DNA of 64,000 nt from Pachyseris speciosa (lineage: Eukaryota; Cnidaria; Anthozoa; Scleractinia; Pachyseridae), in the NCBI GenBank assembly GCA_016490735.1, contig JAEMWC010000034.1, positions 697,501 to 761,500 on the forward strand, read 5' to 3'. This document shows positions 1-13,300 of this stretch, piece by piece. A program made the position numbers and the translations under genes. Position 1 is the first letter of the stretch. Every line of letters begins with the position of its first letter. Under the pieces are notes generated by a model that was not told where the DNA came from, ran no database searches, and saw only the letters and a program-made list of their open reading frames with translations.

Positions 1-112
1 TGATAGGTGAGTTAGATTCATTTGATGTATGCATATTGCGTGAGCATGGTATTTAAAGTCATCAGAGGAGATTAATTGTTTCTAATCTTACCTTTTCTAA
101 CTTAAGTTTCAG

Positions 113-3100
113 AGACTTATTCAGGAGATCATCCACAGAATATTAGAAATTCAGTATATAAAACAATGCCAGTTGACAACTGGTAGCCATCTCTTGTTGA
201 TGCTCAACAAATCTATCGTCACTAGAGCTGTAGTTTACAATATAGTGACTAAAGCAGATCAGTTTGGAAAATCTACTGGACAGAATCTTATGTCTGTGAT
301 AGTGAATCCCTCGCTCTTTTGGCCCTCATATGGTGGAGATCAGGAGAATTTAAACCTTGATCAGTTGAGAACACTTCTAGTTTGTGAACATGCTATGGAG
401 CTTTTACAAGCCACTGGGTGAGAGTTGGAATACTTCTCTTCATTTTAAGAAGCACTTTAAGGAAAGAATCTTTTATTAGTAATTTCATAAAGGAGTGGTT
501 GGAGTGTTAGGAAAAAATCATTCCATCACTATGCCCAATTGACAAAAGTTGTTGAACCACCCCCTTCCCCCCTTTTTGTGTCTGGTACAATGTTGCCCCA
601 CTGGCCAGCATTGCTTGGTTGGGAGATGGAGGGAAGGGGAAAGGAAAAGGAAGGGGAAAGGGAGGGAAGGGGAAAGAGAGAGAGGAAGGGAGGGAGGGAT
701 AGGGAAGGGAAGGAAGGGAGGGAAGGGAAGAAAGGGAGGGAAGGGAAGGAAGGGAGGGAAGGGAAGAAAGGGAGGGAAGGGAAGGAAGGGAGGGAAGGGA
801 AGGAAGGGAGGGAAGGGAAGAAAGGGAGGGAAGGGAAGGAAGGGAGGGAAGAGAAGAAGGGAAAGGGGAGGGAAAGAAGGGAGTGAAGGGAGGTAGGCAA
901 GGGAAGCAAGGAGGAAAGGGAGGGAAAGGAAGGGAATGGAGAGAACGAAAGGAAGGAAGGGGGAAAGGGAATCAAGGGAGGGAAAGGAGGCAGGAGGTAA
1001 GGAAGAGAAGAAATGGGGGAAGTAAGGGAAAGAAGGGGGAAGGGAAGAGAGGGAGGGAAGGGGTAAGGGAGGAAGGCAAGGAAGTGGGAAAGGAAGGTAA
1101 GGGAATGTCAAACATTCATGTTTGACTTTTTTTGAAAAAGATAAAAGACATTCTTATACTATTTTTATTTCAAAATTCCTATCAAATGTTTCTCAGATGT
1201 CTACTTTATTTATTGGTCACTGCAGCCACACTCCCATCATTGAATCCCACTGTACTTACCTTTAGTGCTGTTAGATATATCCTTTTTTCTTAAATATTTG
1301 TCGTTGTCATTGCCATTTCCAATGTCATTGCCATTGCCATTGCCACTGCCAAATTGTCAATTTCATTGTCATTCCCATCACCGTCAATGTTGTTATCGCC
1401 ATTACCATTGACATAGTGATCATCATCGCCCTCAACATTGTCATCACCATTGCCATTGTCATTGCCATATCCATTGTCATTGCCATTGCCATTTCCATTG
1501 CCATTGTCATTATTATTGAAACAGTATCTAGCTGAAACCCCAATATACTCAAATTGTGATTCATCAGAAGCAAAAGTCAATTTATTATGCTCTGTTGTGC
1601 TGTCCTCCCTGTATTGATCTGTTTCAATTGCTGTGTCCCTGATGAAGTTCTTTTTTGGCCTTCAGGGTTTTGAAATCTGTTTAGTCATGCTTATGTTTAT
1701 CTATCTTGACTAATGTAGGACTCATGTGTCCTCTGTGCGATATGACTGCCCAAAAATGCCGTCTGAACTTGGACAAATTCCAGTGTGGCAAGAAATCTGT
1801 GAACTCTTTACTCTATCGAACACTTCAAGAACCACTGACCTATGGACAGAGAAAGATGTTGTAGCAAAAACTCAAGAGCTTGGGAGAATACTAAAAAGTT
1901 GCAGATTTGCTAAACAGATAACTCCATGCAAATTACCTCAGTCTGCCTGCAGTTGTGACAGCAATGGTGCAAACAATGCGGAGAGTGTTGAGTGTGTTTG
2001 TAAAGTTGAATGGTGCTCTGAAAACTTCGTCATGGATGTGGAAGAGTTCCTTAATGAAAGGAATCAGATCACACCAGGTGAGAAGTGGTTTGTTTTTGAT
2101 TCATTTCATTTCACATTTCACATTTATTGTGCTACCTCATAAAGATATAATTGCACACTTTCAGCGGTCGTAGACCGAACACAATAAACTAGGTTCGCTG
2201 TGTTAACCAGTTTTAGAAACAAACGACTTTGAAAGTGGGTTAAAAAACGACTCACAACGATTTCTGGCTCTATGGTACCCTACAGAACAAAACGTATCGT
2301 GAAAATAATTTCCAGAAAATCACAAGACTTACAGTATGTTGCCCTATTTCCTGGACACCCCTATTTGCGGACACTTTGACTTTACGATTCTGTATTTCGT
2401 TGTAAAACGAAGCAAATCCGAATGATATGTTTCGAAGACTTATCGACTAGTCTGCTTTCGTCTGTTCTTTTCGTGGCCGAGCCGCTGCGCTCCGTTTATG
2501 CGGGAAGATTTAAGTTTTCGTTGAGGTAAGTAAAATTTGTTTCTTATTAAATGTGATTTTTACTGCGCGTCGAATTATATCTCATGATCTTTTCAATTAA
2601 GCGTTCTGTTCTCACAAAATGCGCGACAGATTGTATCTTTTATTCGACACAAGTGAAGCTAATATAAAAGGACTAGAATTTTCCTTTTGCAGTTTCATAT
2701 CTTCGAGCAAGACTACTAATGAGTTTAATTTCATTTTTGGTGAGGTGTTTCTAATTCAGGACACCTAACGATAGCCAACAAACTGTAGATATTTTTAAAA
2801 GGGAATTCATGGAATAGTTGTTGAAAAATATTAAGTGTTTTGTGATTAATTTATCATTTTGACTGTAAAAGGTAAATCGGTGGTTAAAATGCTGAATAAC
2901 GATTTTTGACTCCAACACTGCACGAGTTTGTCAATATTCACGTCCCATTAGAATCTTGCGAAATCCGGCATTTGCGGTCTGATGACTTCTTCTCTAAAAT
3001 GAAAGAAAATGCTTTAAAATTCGGACAGAGTGAAGGTTTTTAAATGAATGTGTCTTTATTTGACTTTTATATAATGTATTTTTCCATGATCGAGAAGAAA

Positions 3101-4154
3101 ATTACAAAGAAAGAGGGAGCATTTATCTCGTAACTATCGTCCGGAAATAGGGCAACCTGTCCGGAATTAGGACACCGAATTTGGCGTAGTCTTTCCGCAA
3201 TTACAAAGAAATCAAAGAGCTTCAAGTGATAAATCTTCACGCCCTAATTACCAGCAGTGGAAGCTACATTGTGGCTAACTTTTAGATCGTTAGTGCTGTT
3301 TTGAGGTAAGATATCAAAGTGTTGCAAAACGTATCCGGAAATAGGGCAACTAACTGTACATGTAAATGTAAGGGTACATATGAATGTTGTGCCGCGTAGC
3401 ACTAGGAACACAAATAGTGGAACAGAGAATTAACTCTGAAGTGTAAATTAAAGTGCTACTTAAACCCATGAATAACCCACTGGGCGTTAGCCCTAGTAAA
3501 GGGAAACAGGGAACCACACGAGGCAAAGAAAAAATCTTTTGACCTCGGTGGGAATCGAACCCACGACCTCCGGATTAGATCTACCGTTACTCTGCCGACT
3601 GAGCTACAAGGTCGCACAGAGAAAGTCGGGGACGATTTTAGATGGTGAATCGCGGCAAAGAGAAAGTAAGGGTACATATGAATGTTGTGCCGCGTAGCAC
3701 TAGGAACACAAATAGTGGAACAGAGAATTAACTCTGAAGTGTAAATTAAAGTGCTACTTAAACCCATGAATGTAGTATGGATTACACTGCTTGCAGTCAC
3801 TTTCTTAGACGGGTGCGCATGCCCAGTCTCTTCTCGATTTTTCTCCTCGTTCCAGTCTCACTGCTAGGCTTTTGGCATGCGCTCTCAACTGTCCGAAAAG
3901 GGACTGTTAGCAGTCTAAGTACGTATCCGGGGCACCAACATGGACACAGCAGCTTTCAAAATAAATGATTAAATTAACCAGATAATGAAATCAGTATCCC
4001 CAGCTTCTCTTCAGCGAATAAAAAGAAAAAAAAAAAAGAATTTTGGAGCTTTGCTTTAGGCTTGGGTAAATAAAAAAAATTATAATAATAAAAAAAAAAG
4101 CCACATTTTCACTTAATTACTTAGTTGTGTTGATTTCTGTTCCCAAATTAACCT

Positions 4155-4239
<85 letters not shown>

Positions 4240-7200
4240 TTATTATTTCCATTATTTTGTTTTGCTCAACAGGCGTGTGCAATAAACCCAAAGGTAAACT
4301 GTAACTACCTTCTCTTTGTACTTTCCTACGTTATTCTCTTAAAGCTTGAGAAACGTAGATGAACGGAGAAAATCCTGGACGTTATTCAACCCAACCTTTC
4401 CCATTGTATTTTCAAAATTCCTATTTATCACAGTACACCTAAGGAACAAGTTGCAGTATTTTGTTGTTACAATTCTTTTTAGCGCATCAGTTAGAGGACA
4501 CCAAATGTTCTACAATATTATGTTAAGTCTCTATGTGAAGGCTGCTCAGTGGAAGGTCGTGGTTCTTTAAATTAAGTGTACATAAAGATCATCCTGATTG
4601 TCTCCTCAAAATCTGCCTCAGTTTATAAGATCGCGTCATTGGCAGTGACGTTAAGCCGTACTTGGCCTCGTCTCGTTCACCTTCACACGCAAAAGGTGAA
4701 GGGACATAAAAGAACCCACACACTGATCAAAAAGATTAGGGAACGTTGTTCCGTGTGCTGTGGACTGTCGTATCACTCATCTCTGGGATGGGTGGAGGCT
4801 GGATGATTGGCTAACCGCCTGTCCCACAAAAGCGTCAGTTGGTTATTGAAATCTACAGCCGGTCACGTTGCTGCTGCCCCCATGATCCCATTGGAGAGGA
4901 GAGTACTTATAAATAAATATGCACCACTTTCATCGACACTGAGGTGAATAATTGTTTTAGTATGTACCACACAAGCTGAATAACTAGCGGACTGGTCAAG
5001 ACATTACTTTATGTGTAACAATATACTAACAAGCGCTCGGAAATTTTAAAATCTCGCGCGCCGGCTGCTCGGAGGTGAATAGTACTTGCTAATCACCTCC
5101 GAGTTAATCAATCAGAGCGCACGAAAAGCACTATTAACTTGTGTGGTATATACTAAAATCCTTTATGATATACAGCTGTAAACACCAATAAAATACGAGA
5201 TGAGCTTTCACGCGAAAACATGATATCTTCACACGTGAAAAGATCACCATTGCTATGGTTATATAATAATCGCGCCTTTTCTCAGCAGTTAAAAAAATGT
5301 TATAATGAAATGGTTTGGTATTCCATTGGTGTTTATATAATAAATAGAACATTTCATGTCCGCTTGGAGATACGAAAGTTCTCGTCTTGAAAAAACTCTC
5401 AGTGCGGCCATGTAATATCCTCTATTTATCCTGTTCATTTATCCCTATACAGTGAAGCTGTCATGTACGTTAATCAGAGATGTAGCAAAGCTGGACCTTG
5501 CTGTAAAAAGTGTAAGTGGATTCGTAATTTTGTAAATAAGTAGATTTTCACGTCACTTTGAGGACGTAGTAATGGGTGGTTTAACCTGCACGCATTTCCG
5601 CTTTGAGTGGTTAAGAGCACAAAAAAGAGAAAGAAAAACAAAACAGAACAAAACAACTCAACACAACAACACAAAACGAAACGAAACGAAACGAAACGAA
5701 ATAAAAGAAGATGAAAAACAACAACAACGAACACAAATTAACAGACGCCGCGTCGAGACTGGAGAAACCTGAGGTTCATGAACGAGTTCAGGGGATCTGG
5801 GAACTGGCACCTTCTCAACGCAGTCTCTTCTCTTTTAATCCGCATTCCAGTCTCGTGGCGTTGTTGGTGGTTTGCACTTTTGACTATTCTTGGTTTGCAA
5901 CGCGTGACAGGGCGGCCATGTTGGGGGTCAAAACAATTATAGAAACTTTTTCGAAGAATTTACAGGAAAATATAATTTAGTTCCCAGCGGAGAGAAAGGC
6001 CATTGTTCTTGACCCCCAACATGGCCGCTGTGACGTCACTTGCAAACCAGCAATCCTGAAAGGGGCTGCGACGTTTGTGTGATTAAAATGCTTCAAGAGA
6101 AAGAGGTCTTGGTAGTTTGCGAGATAGTCAAAGGAATTTAGAACAATCCAACAAACCAACTTAATGGACTGGAGTTCTCAACTTAATATGTAATCCGGTA
6201 CCTGTAGCTCTGTTCTTTTGACTCATTGAACATTCAGACTGAACTGTTGAGGGAGGGGATGGAGGAACAATGTTCTTTCATGCCAGCGTGGCTTAAACGA
6301 TACAATTAATTGTACTTATTTGTCAGCCAGACAGTTCCGGAGAACGAATTAATTGTACGTGTGTTTTGACACCCTGTTTTGCTCTTTTGAATTATTATTG
6401 GTATAGCAGCTTCTTTGGGGATGCCGCTCCGTCTTGAAAAAAAATATGCTGCTGTACAACATATATTCTGAATACGCCGTGAAATTCGGAGTGGCTAATA
6501 CACATGCGATTCGCGCTTCGATGGAGTCAGTAGCCAAAAAATCGGGACGACAAATTGAAAATTTTGGGCTGACCTTAAAGAAACATTATAACGCTTAGGG
6601 TGCTTATTCCTATTCCGTTTTAGGAATAAGCGAATAAGTGAAATATTGTTTTTTTTTTTTAAAGAAACATGTTTTGAAAAACGGAATACTCCCGCACGCA
6701 GAGGAGTCTCGACACAGAGTTGAACTTGACTTCCGGTGCCACGTCACGGGCTTGGCAGGCCGCGCATGATTTTCCCGCCAAAACGTTCCCAAAAGCACAC
6801 GTGTTCTGGGTATTCTGTGTAAACCGTATTCTGTGAATTCTTCTCAATCTGTTATCGAGAACAGAATGGATGGAATATTTTAAAAACGGAGCAGGCCCCA
6901 AAAGAATACGAGCATTCCAAATTCCGGAATATTTCCCGAAGAAACGTGCCCTTAAAGTTAAGAACTACACAGAGGCTCCTGACTCGTAACGGAATCTTAT
7001 AACGGTATCGGTAACTTTGCTGCATGTGTATTGTATCTTCAGGCCGTAAATACCGTCATGTTACTTCACGTGACAAGCTGTAGAAGAACATATATGCAAC
7101 AACAAGTTGGTGGTGTCTGGCAGATTGCTTCTGAAAATCCTTTGGCGGATAAACAGGTGCTTTTATTAGTGGGTCGGCGGGTTGGGTGCTAACCTTGAAA

Positions 7201-7341
7201 CAAGAATAATTGCAGTTATTGAGGTATACTAACTGAAGTTCAGGACAACCTGACATGTGTTAAGTTGAGTTCTTTCCTGTTACCGAGTACGTATGACAAT
7301 GTTCTCACCACACGATATAGGTGGTTTTTTTAAAGTCCACA

Positions 7342-7383
<42 letters not shown>

Positions 7384-10300
7384 CTTTATTTAACCAGAGT
7401 AACACTTGACAGTATATCAACTGAAGAACAAGTGGCCCTCGATCCTAAGACTGTAACAGCAAAAATGAATTATATCCTTAAAATACTGATCAAAATACTA
7501 ATAACTAAAATAGCTTGGTAAGAATTTCTGCGATGCTATGTACTATAAGATTATAAACAAACAAAATTTAGGTTGCACTCAGACTAAAATGATCCACTTT
7601 GTCGTATCTCTTTAAAAATAGCTATGAGTGGCCTTTCTAAATGAAAATGCGGGTATACTATGAGCTTTTGACGCTTAAAATAGACTTCTGTCGCATAAAT
7701 GAAAGTTCTCTCCAAAATTAGAGCTCCCTAGCATAATTTTAACATCCCTGATAAATCAAAGGTCTCTCGCATAACTTAAAGACCTTCGCATGAATTAAAC
7801 CTATCGGTCTGGAAAGTGGCTGTAATTTGCCAATACTTAAAGTGAGGAAAAGCAAATTATTAAAAAAGTTACAGTGGCAGAGGATACTATTTTGCTATTT
7901 CTTTTGAAATCATGAGCCTTCCCGTTGAGCTTGGGGGCAGTTTAAATTATTTCATCATACATAAGATTAGGTAACAAATCAGATATTGTCACCTTAATAT
8001 ATTCTCGTTTGAGTATGATTGTTTTCATTTTGATCTTGCAGTTTTATTTTACTCATGGGCTGGTGACGGTCAACAACGAAGGAGAAAAAATCAAAGAGCA
8101 GTTTGATGCTATGGATTTTCTAAGGTGCGTCGAATTTTGCGGTTACGTAAGCGGTTTTCTTGTGTTTCATTGTTATCTTTGTCAGAACACTTGAAAACCT
8201 TGGTCATTTACCATTTGTCGACAAAAACTGAAAATCCCGGTTGGAAATTCAAATGGCACAGCTCATTCCACCGGAAAGTTTCCGGAACAGATGGAAATCT
8301 TCGGAGGTTTCCCTCTTTTTCCATTCCAACCGAAATGACCGAAAAATCCTGTACCATTTGTCAAACCATACACGCCCCTGTCCGTTTTCGCTCTTTTCGG
8401 AAAAAAGCCAGTACCATTGGAGCGTTCCATTCCGACCGGTTTCATGTGCAAATGGTAAACGCCCCTTGTTTTGAATTGACTATCCATTTATTGGGTCATT
8501 TGTGTGTAGTTATTATATTTAGTGTGTGGTTAATATATTTAAATACCTTTTGCCAGGGTACGTGAAAAGCAACTTAAGGAATCCTATGTTCTGAAATACG
8601 GCGACAAAGTAACAGGTGAATGACTCTATCTAAATCAATGCTTAGTGGTCGATATAATTACTTTCTTTGAGAATTATTGCACTTAATAGTACTGCAGCCG
8701 TAATATTACAGGCGCACTTGATGTCTCAAATTTGAAAGATGTTTTGCTTCAGAGTCCATTTCAGCCTGTTTCACGCATGAACGAACGTAGCGCAAGTGTA
8801 AGTGGAAGTGTGTTTACCAGTAAGTTCTTTATGAGCGTGCTTCTTCAAATTGCACTTCATCAAAACCTAACCAAAATTCAGGCTTTAAAGTGTTTTTTTT
8901 TTTACCTTGGCGTCCCCACAAACAATCCCATAACCGCTCGTGCGTCCACTCTCGAGCCCAGTCTTTTCCAAAGTCAGCTTATTTTCCTTTTTTTGTGTGT
9001 CTTGCCCCGCCACGACTAGCTTCTCAGCTATTTGCGGGGCAAACTACCCTTAACTTTTATATGTAAAGATAAATAAAGTTGTTGTTGTTGTTGTTGCCTT
9101 GACAGGCCATGGCTGGGAAATGTCAATCAGACAAATGGCAGTAGCTGCTGTAAAGCTGGAAATGCTATCAGCGTCGCCAAACAGCGAAGTAAGTTGAGAA
9201 AGAGTTTCTTGATGAGCTAATTGCCATGTGGCCTGTTTTGTTTGGTTGTCTCCTTGTTTGTTTGAATTCCTCCTGAGTAGGAGCGGGAAAGGGGCGCTCG
9301 TAATAATTCGAGAACTTTAGATTCGAGTATGGGATTTAGTACTGGTCCGGTACGACTTTTGAAATCTGGTTTGTGTACTTTATAGCTAGGAACTTGTGAC
9401 ATCAATCTTGTTTCTACAATCTCCTTATCGGCTGGTAAGCGATAAGGGAAAGTGAGGGTCATTCTTGGGACTCGTACCCGATCTCGTACTCGAACTCAAA
9501 TCTAAGTACATTGAAGCTGCGACAATATGTAGTAAGTCCAACGTTTCTTCTTTGAGTTCCGCAGCAAGTTGAATGATGACGTCATCAAATGTGGAAATAA
9601 CGTCATTAGCTATGCAGAAGTACCATTTTGGATACGCCATCTTCGATTTCTTAGTGCACCGTTTGAATACCCAACCGTTATCGCAGATTCTCATAGCTAG
9701 AAGCAGTGTTTCAAGAAGAACTGCTCATTAGACGAAAACTGTCATAAAAATTGAAAATTTCTGAATAACGAGGCACTTGAATTAGGAATTTCTTGAACAG
9801 TGACATGTCATCCTTAGTAATTTTGAAATAGAGGTTGCGTTCTTCCACCCCAGTTTGACCGGGGCATGCGCATGGATAGTGTTGAATTTGAATTGGTACT
9901 TTATCAAGGAGCTTAAGTTAGGTTTTGTTTTGTGTTTTTTTTTTGTTCCCAGCTAAAACTCAACTTGAGTGAAACCTCGAGGGAATTCCGACAAGCGACC
10001 TTCGTTTTGTACAACTGTGCCAGGCTCTGCAAGCTTTTTCAGAACTTTGAGGAAAACGTTGAGAAAGGTAACAATCTTTCATTCTTGATTACATTATTTA
10101 ATTCGGATCAGCTGCCCTATTTGCTTCGAATTCATATTGTTTGGTCATGTGCTTAGTGGTAATGGTAAGATGTGCATTTGTAAAACTTAGTGCGCGTTCA
10201 TCATCTTCAGCCATATCTACCTTGGCACTGGTTTTACAAGAATCGACTCAAAAATTGCTCCATAATGAATCAAACATTCAATCTTTCTGCGTGATCTAAG

Positions 10301-13300
10301 TGAAGGCGCATTGATGAGTTCAACATCGTCAACGTAAGAAGTTCACCCGAAGATCTCTCGTATGCATTGTCCCCAGTCTTGCATGTTCTATGCTTGTTTT
10401 TTCGGCGATACCTGTTGAGCGATATCTATATTGTTGAGCGATATCCGTTATTGAGCGATATCCATTGTTGAGCGATATCTATTGTTGAGTTGTTGAGTGA
10501 TATCTTTTCCCGAAGCTCTTTGTAAATTTTTTTTAAGCCGTTCACGGAAATCCTTTCGCTTTCCTGAACAAAAGACAGCTGTATATTTTCCTACCAATAC
10601 AGATGATTGGTTGTTGATAAACTAATCCCTATGTATTTTGATTGCTTGTTTTTTCTTTGCTTTCTATATTACTACTTGTTTTACATGTAGGTGTATATCC
10701 AGACCTACCACCCGTGAAAGAGGTGGATTTTAATCTTCTGCGAGACGAGGTGGGTCACAGTTCATGGTTTACATATAAAACACAAGTACCCAGACACTTG
10801 CATACCGTACAGTTCCGAAAGTAACGACCCTCTATACTTTCGGATTTAGCAGCGTTTTCCTATCTCTACTTTGGGAGAGTGGCCACTTTCGCGGGGTCGC
10901 TACTTTCGGGTAGCTAAAACCTTTAACGTTCTTGGGCCCTTCGCAGTTAATAAAATCGCGACAAATGCGAAAACATGTATAATTGCTTTGAATAACAATG
11001 CGAAAGAATCAGCCTTTGAATAATCTACACTAGCAACAGTCAGTTCCCATTAATACCGGTAATATTATTGTGAGCTGTTGGAGTTAGTCGTTGCAGGCTT
11101 TCCTTCAAATCTTTCCTCACTTATGAGGTCGCTACTTTCGGAGGGTCGTTATTTTCGGGGGGTCGCTACTTTCGGGATTTGCTAACACCTGTGAAATTTT
11201 ATCGCTACTTTCGGGAGGTCATTACTTTCGGAACTTTACGGTATATCAGGTGTGCGAGACAAAAATGGAGAAAATATTATTTTCGAAGACCTGACAACTT
11301 AGTGCATACCTCCAACCTTTTTTTAATAGCCCACCCACTTTCAATAGCCCTTGCAGTTTTTTCTTCGTTTGCCTTAGTTATTTTAAGTAAAAAGAAACAC
11401 ATACTAACGTTTGTTTTCTACGCCGTAAACTGAGAAAATGTGCACTTTTCTTGAAGCTAAGTAGCTTTCTTACAACATAATTCTTTACTTCTTACCCTCT
11501 ATCCCGTCCATTTCCTCTCTTCATCTATCTCTTAGTACCTCTCTCTATCCCTTCCTCCTGTCGACCCAACCTCGTCTCCCTCCTCTTTCTCTCATTTCCT
11601 CCCTCCCTCTCTCCTCCCTGACCCTCCCTCCCTCCTCCCTGACCCTCCCTCCCTCCCCCCTGACCCTCCCTGCCGCTCCGCTGAACCCATCCCCGCTTGC
11701 CCTTCTATCTTCCTCTTTCTCTCTTTATCTATCCCAGTACCTCTCTATCATCCCTCCCTCCACTCCACCCTCCCTCCCTCCTTCTTTCTCCTTCCCTCCC
11801 TCCCCTTCCTTCCTCCCTCCTTACCTACCGCTCCCCGCTGTCCCTACCTTGTTTCGCCTAACCCTACTTCCCTTCATTTTCCCGCTCTTCCCTCTCTCCC
11901 TCTATCCGCTCCCTCTTTCGTCTACCTCTCTCCAACCATCCTTTCCGTAATCCGCCCATTCCTTCATCCCTCCTTCCTAATCTAAACGTACGTCTTTGGT
12001 GCTGGTGTACTCAAGCAAATCGTTCCTTTGTCGTTAACATTCGCTATATTCTTTCACAGGCAGAGTGGGAGTTGCTACTGAACTTTATAATGGCCTTCCC
12101 CTTGACTGTAAAGGAAACAGTTCAAATGAATGCTTCGAAGTCACAGAGAGTCACTATTCACACGAATAAGGTCAGAAAAACGTTGTTTAAAACATAAGAA
12201 ATGTACCAATTCCTTAGGGGGTAACATTACATTCTGAGTTTGGTGTAATCTTAAGAACACTTAATCACAATTGAAAACTAACTTCCAGTTTGTAAGGATA
12301 TGCGTTACTATATTGTTATGTAATTTGGAAAGGTGCTGATTTAAAATTCTCTGTTCTCAAATTCCAGTCAGTACTGGGATCGAAAAAAGGTCAAATTCCT
12401 TGGGGTGTGAGGTGCAGTGTGGACATAGGGTCCTTAGAAATATGAGACCTTCCAAGGGGTAGAAGCAATGCCTCCCAAAAAACCACCAACCGACATAAAC
12501 TGGCTGAAAATGCACGACAGTTTGCGACAGGGACAATTCACTTTCAGTTCCGCTTTGTTTTCTTTGCGACAGCGACATTTGTCTCTAACCAAACAGGCGA
12601 CATACAGAGTCCTAACGAGCGACAAAGCGATGCTACACAACCCCTTGGAAGGCCTCAGAAATGACTATGTCAATATATTGCAAATGGTTATCGTTCTCCC
12701 TAAGTATTGTACAGATAATGGAGGTCTTACTATAGTTTTAAGAATTTGTTTTCTGCTTGGCTTATCCACAGATCTGTTGCTTTTTGTTCAACTTGAGCCA
12801 TAAGCTCAGTTCTTATTATGGACGAGTTCACATTCTTGGGGTGAGTCATGTCACAATTTTGACATTTATGCGCGGTAGAATTGACAAAGTTTAAAGAGGA
12901 ACTGCCACGAAATTTGGATAAACCCAAAGATGAACTCGCAACAATAGAAACGTTAAAACATTTTGCAGTCTTCTAACATGGTACTTGTAATGTGTATTGA
13001 AGGTATTTTGCGGCTGTCTATGACCACAAATTACGCACAGGAAATGGACTCCAACTTCAAAAAAAATATAGCCAAAAAGGATAACTTTCGTGTTCAAGTT
13101 TTGTTATTGTGTCTTTTCAGGGTTTTCATTAAGAATTGTAGTAACAGGAGAATAGTGTAAAGTAACAGGAGAATTATCATGAAAGATTATTATGAAAGGG
13201 CAAAGCTCTTTCAGGGAACAAGCGAAATTTAGCAGGAGAATTCTGCGTAGTAGCCAGAGAATTCTCCGATCTCCGATGCCTAATGAATACCCTGCTTTTG

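Larger units (their letters stand above)
2078..8041. other. Long DALRD3 intron(s)
   Basis: It holds the mariner/pogo-like element, the tRNA-like direct-repeat unit, (TA)n, a dispersed inverted-repeat element, a short fold-back and (TCAA)n. One small DALRD3 exon is expected here by phase but was not found. Confidence 0.5.

Noticed and set aside
518..1111. Long Pro/Leu/Phe-rich and Gly/Lys/Arg-rich open frames on both strands
   Set aside because: They lie on a homopurine simple repeat; all frames are open because the tract lacks stop codons.
3541..3613. Functional tRNA gene
   Set aside because: The anticodon stem is mostly unpaired and no anticodon can be placed; the context is repetitive.
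3456..3800. 114-codon frame with SSVGRVTVDLIRRSWVRFPP
   Set aside because: This is translation of the tRNA-like repeat, a known source of spurious protein predictions.
10417..10506. CRISPR-like short repeats
   Set aside because: The units are contiguous and imperfect with no unique spacers, in a eukaryotic intron.
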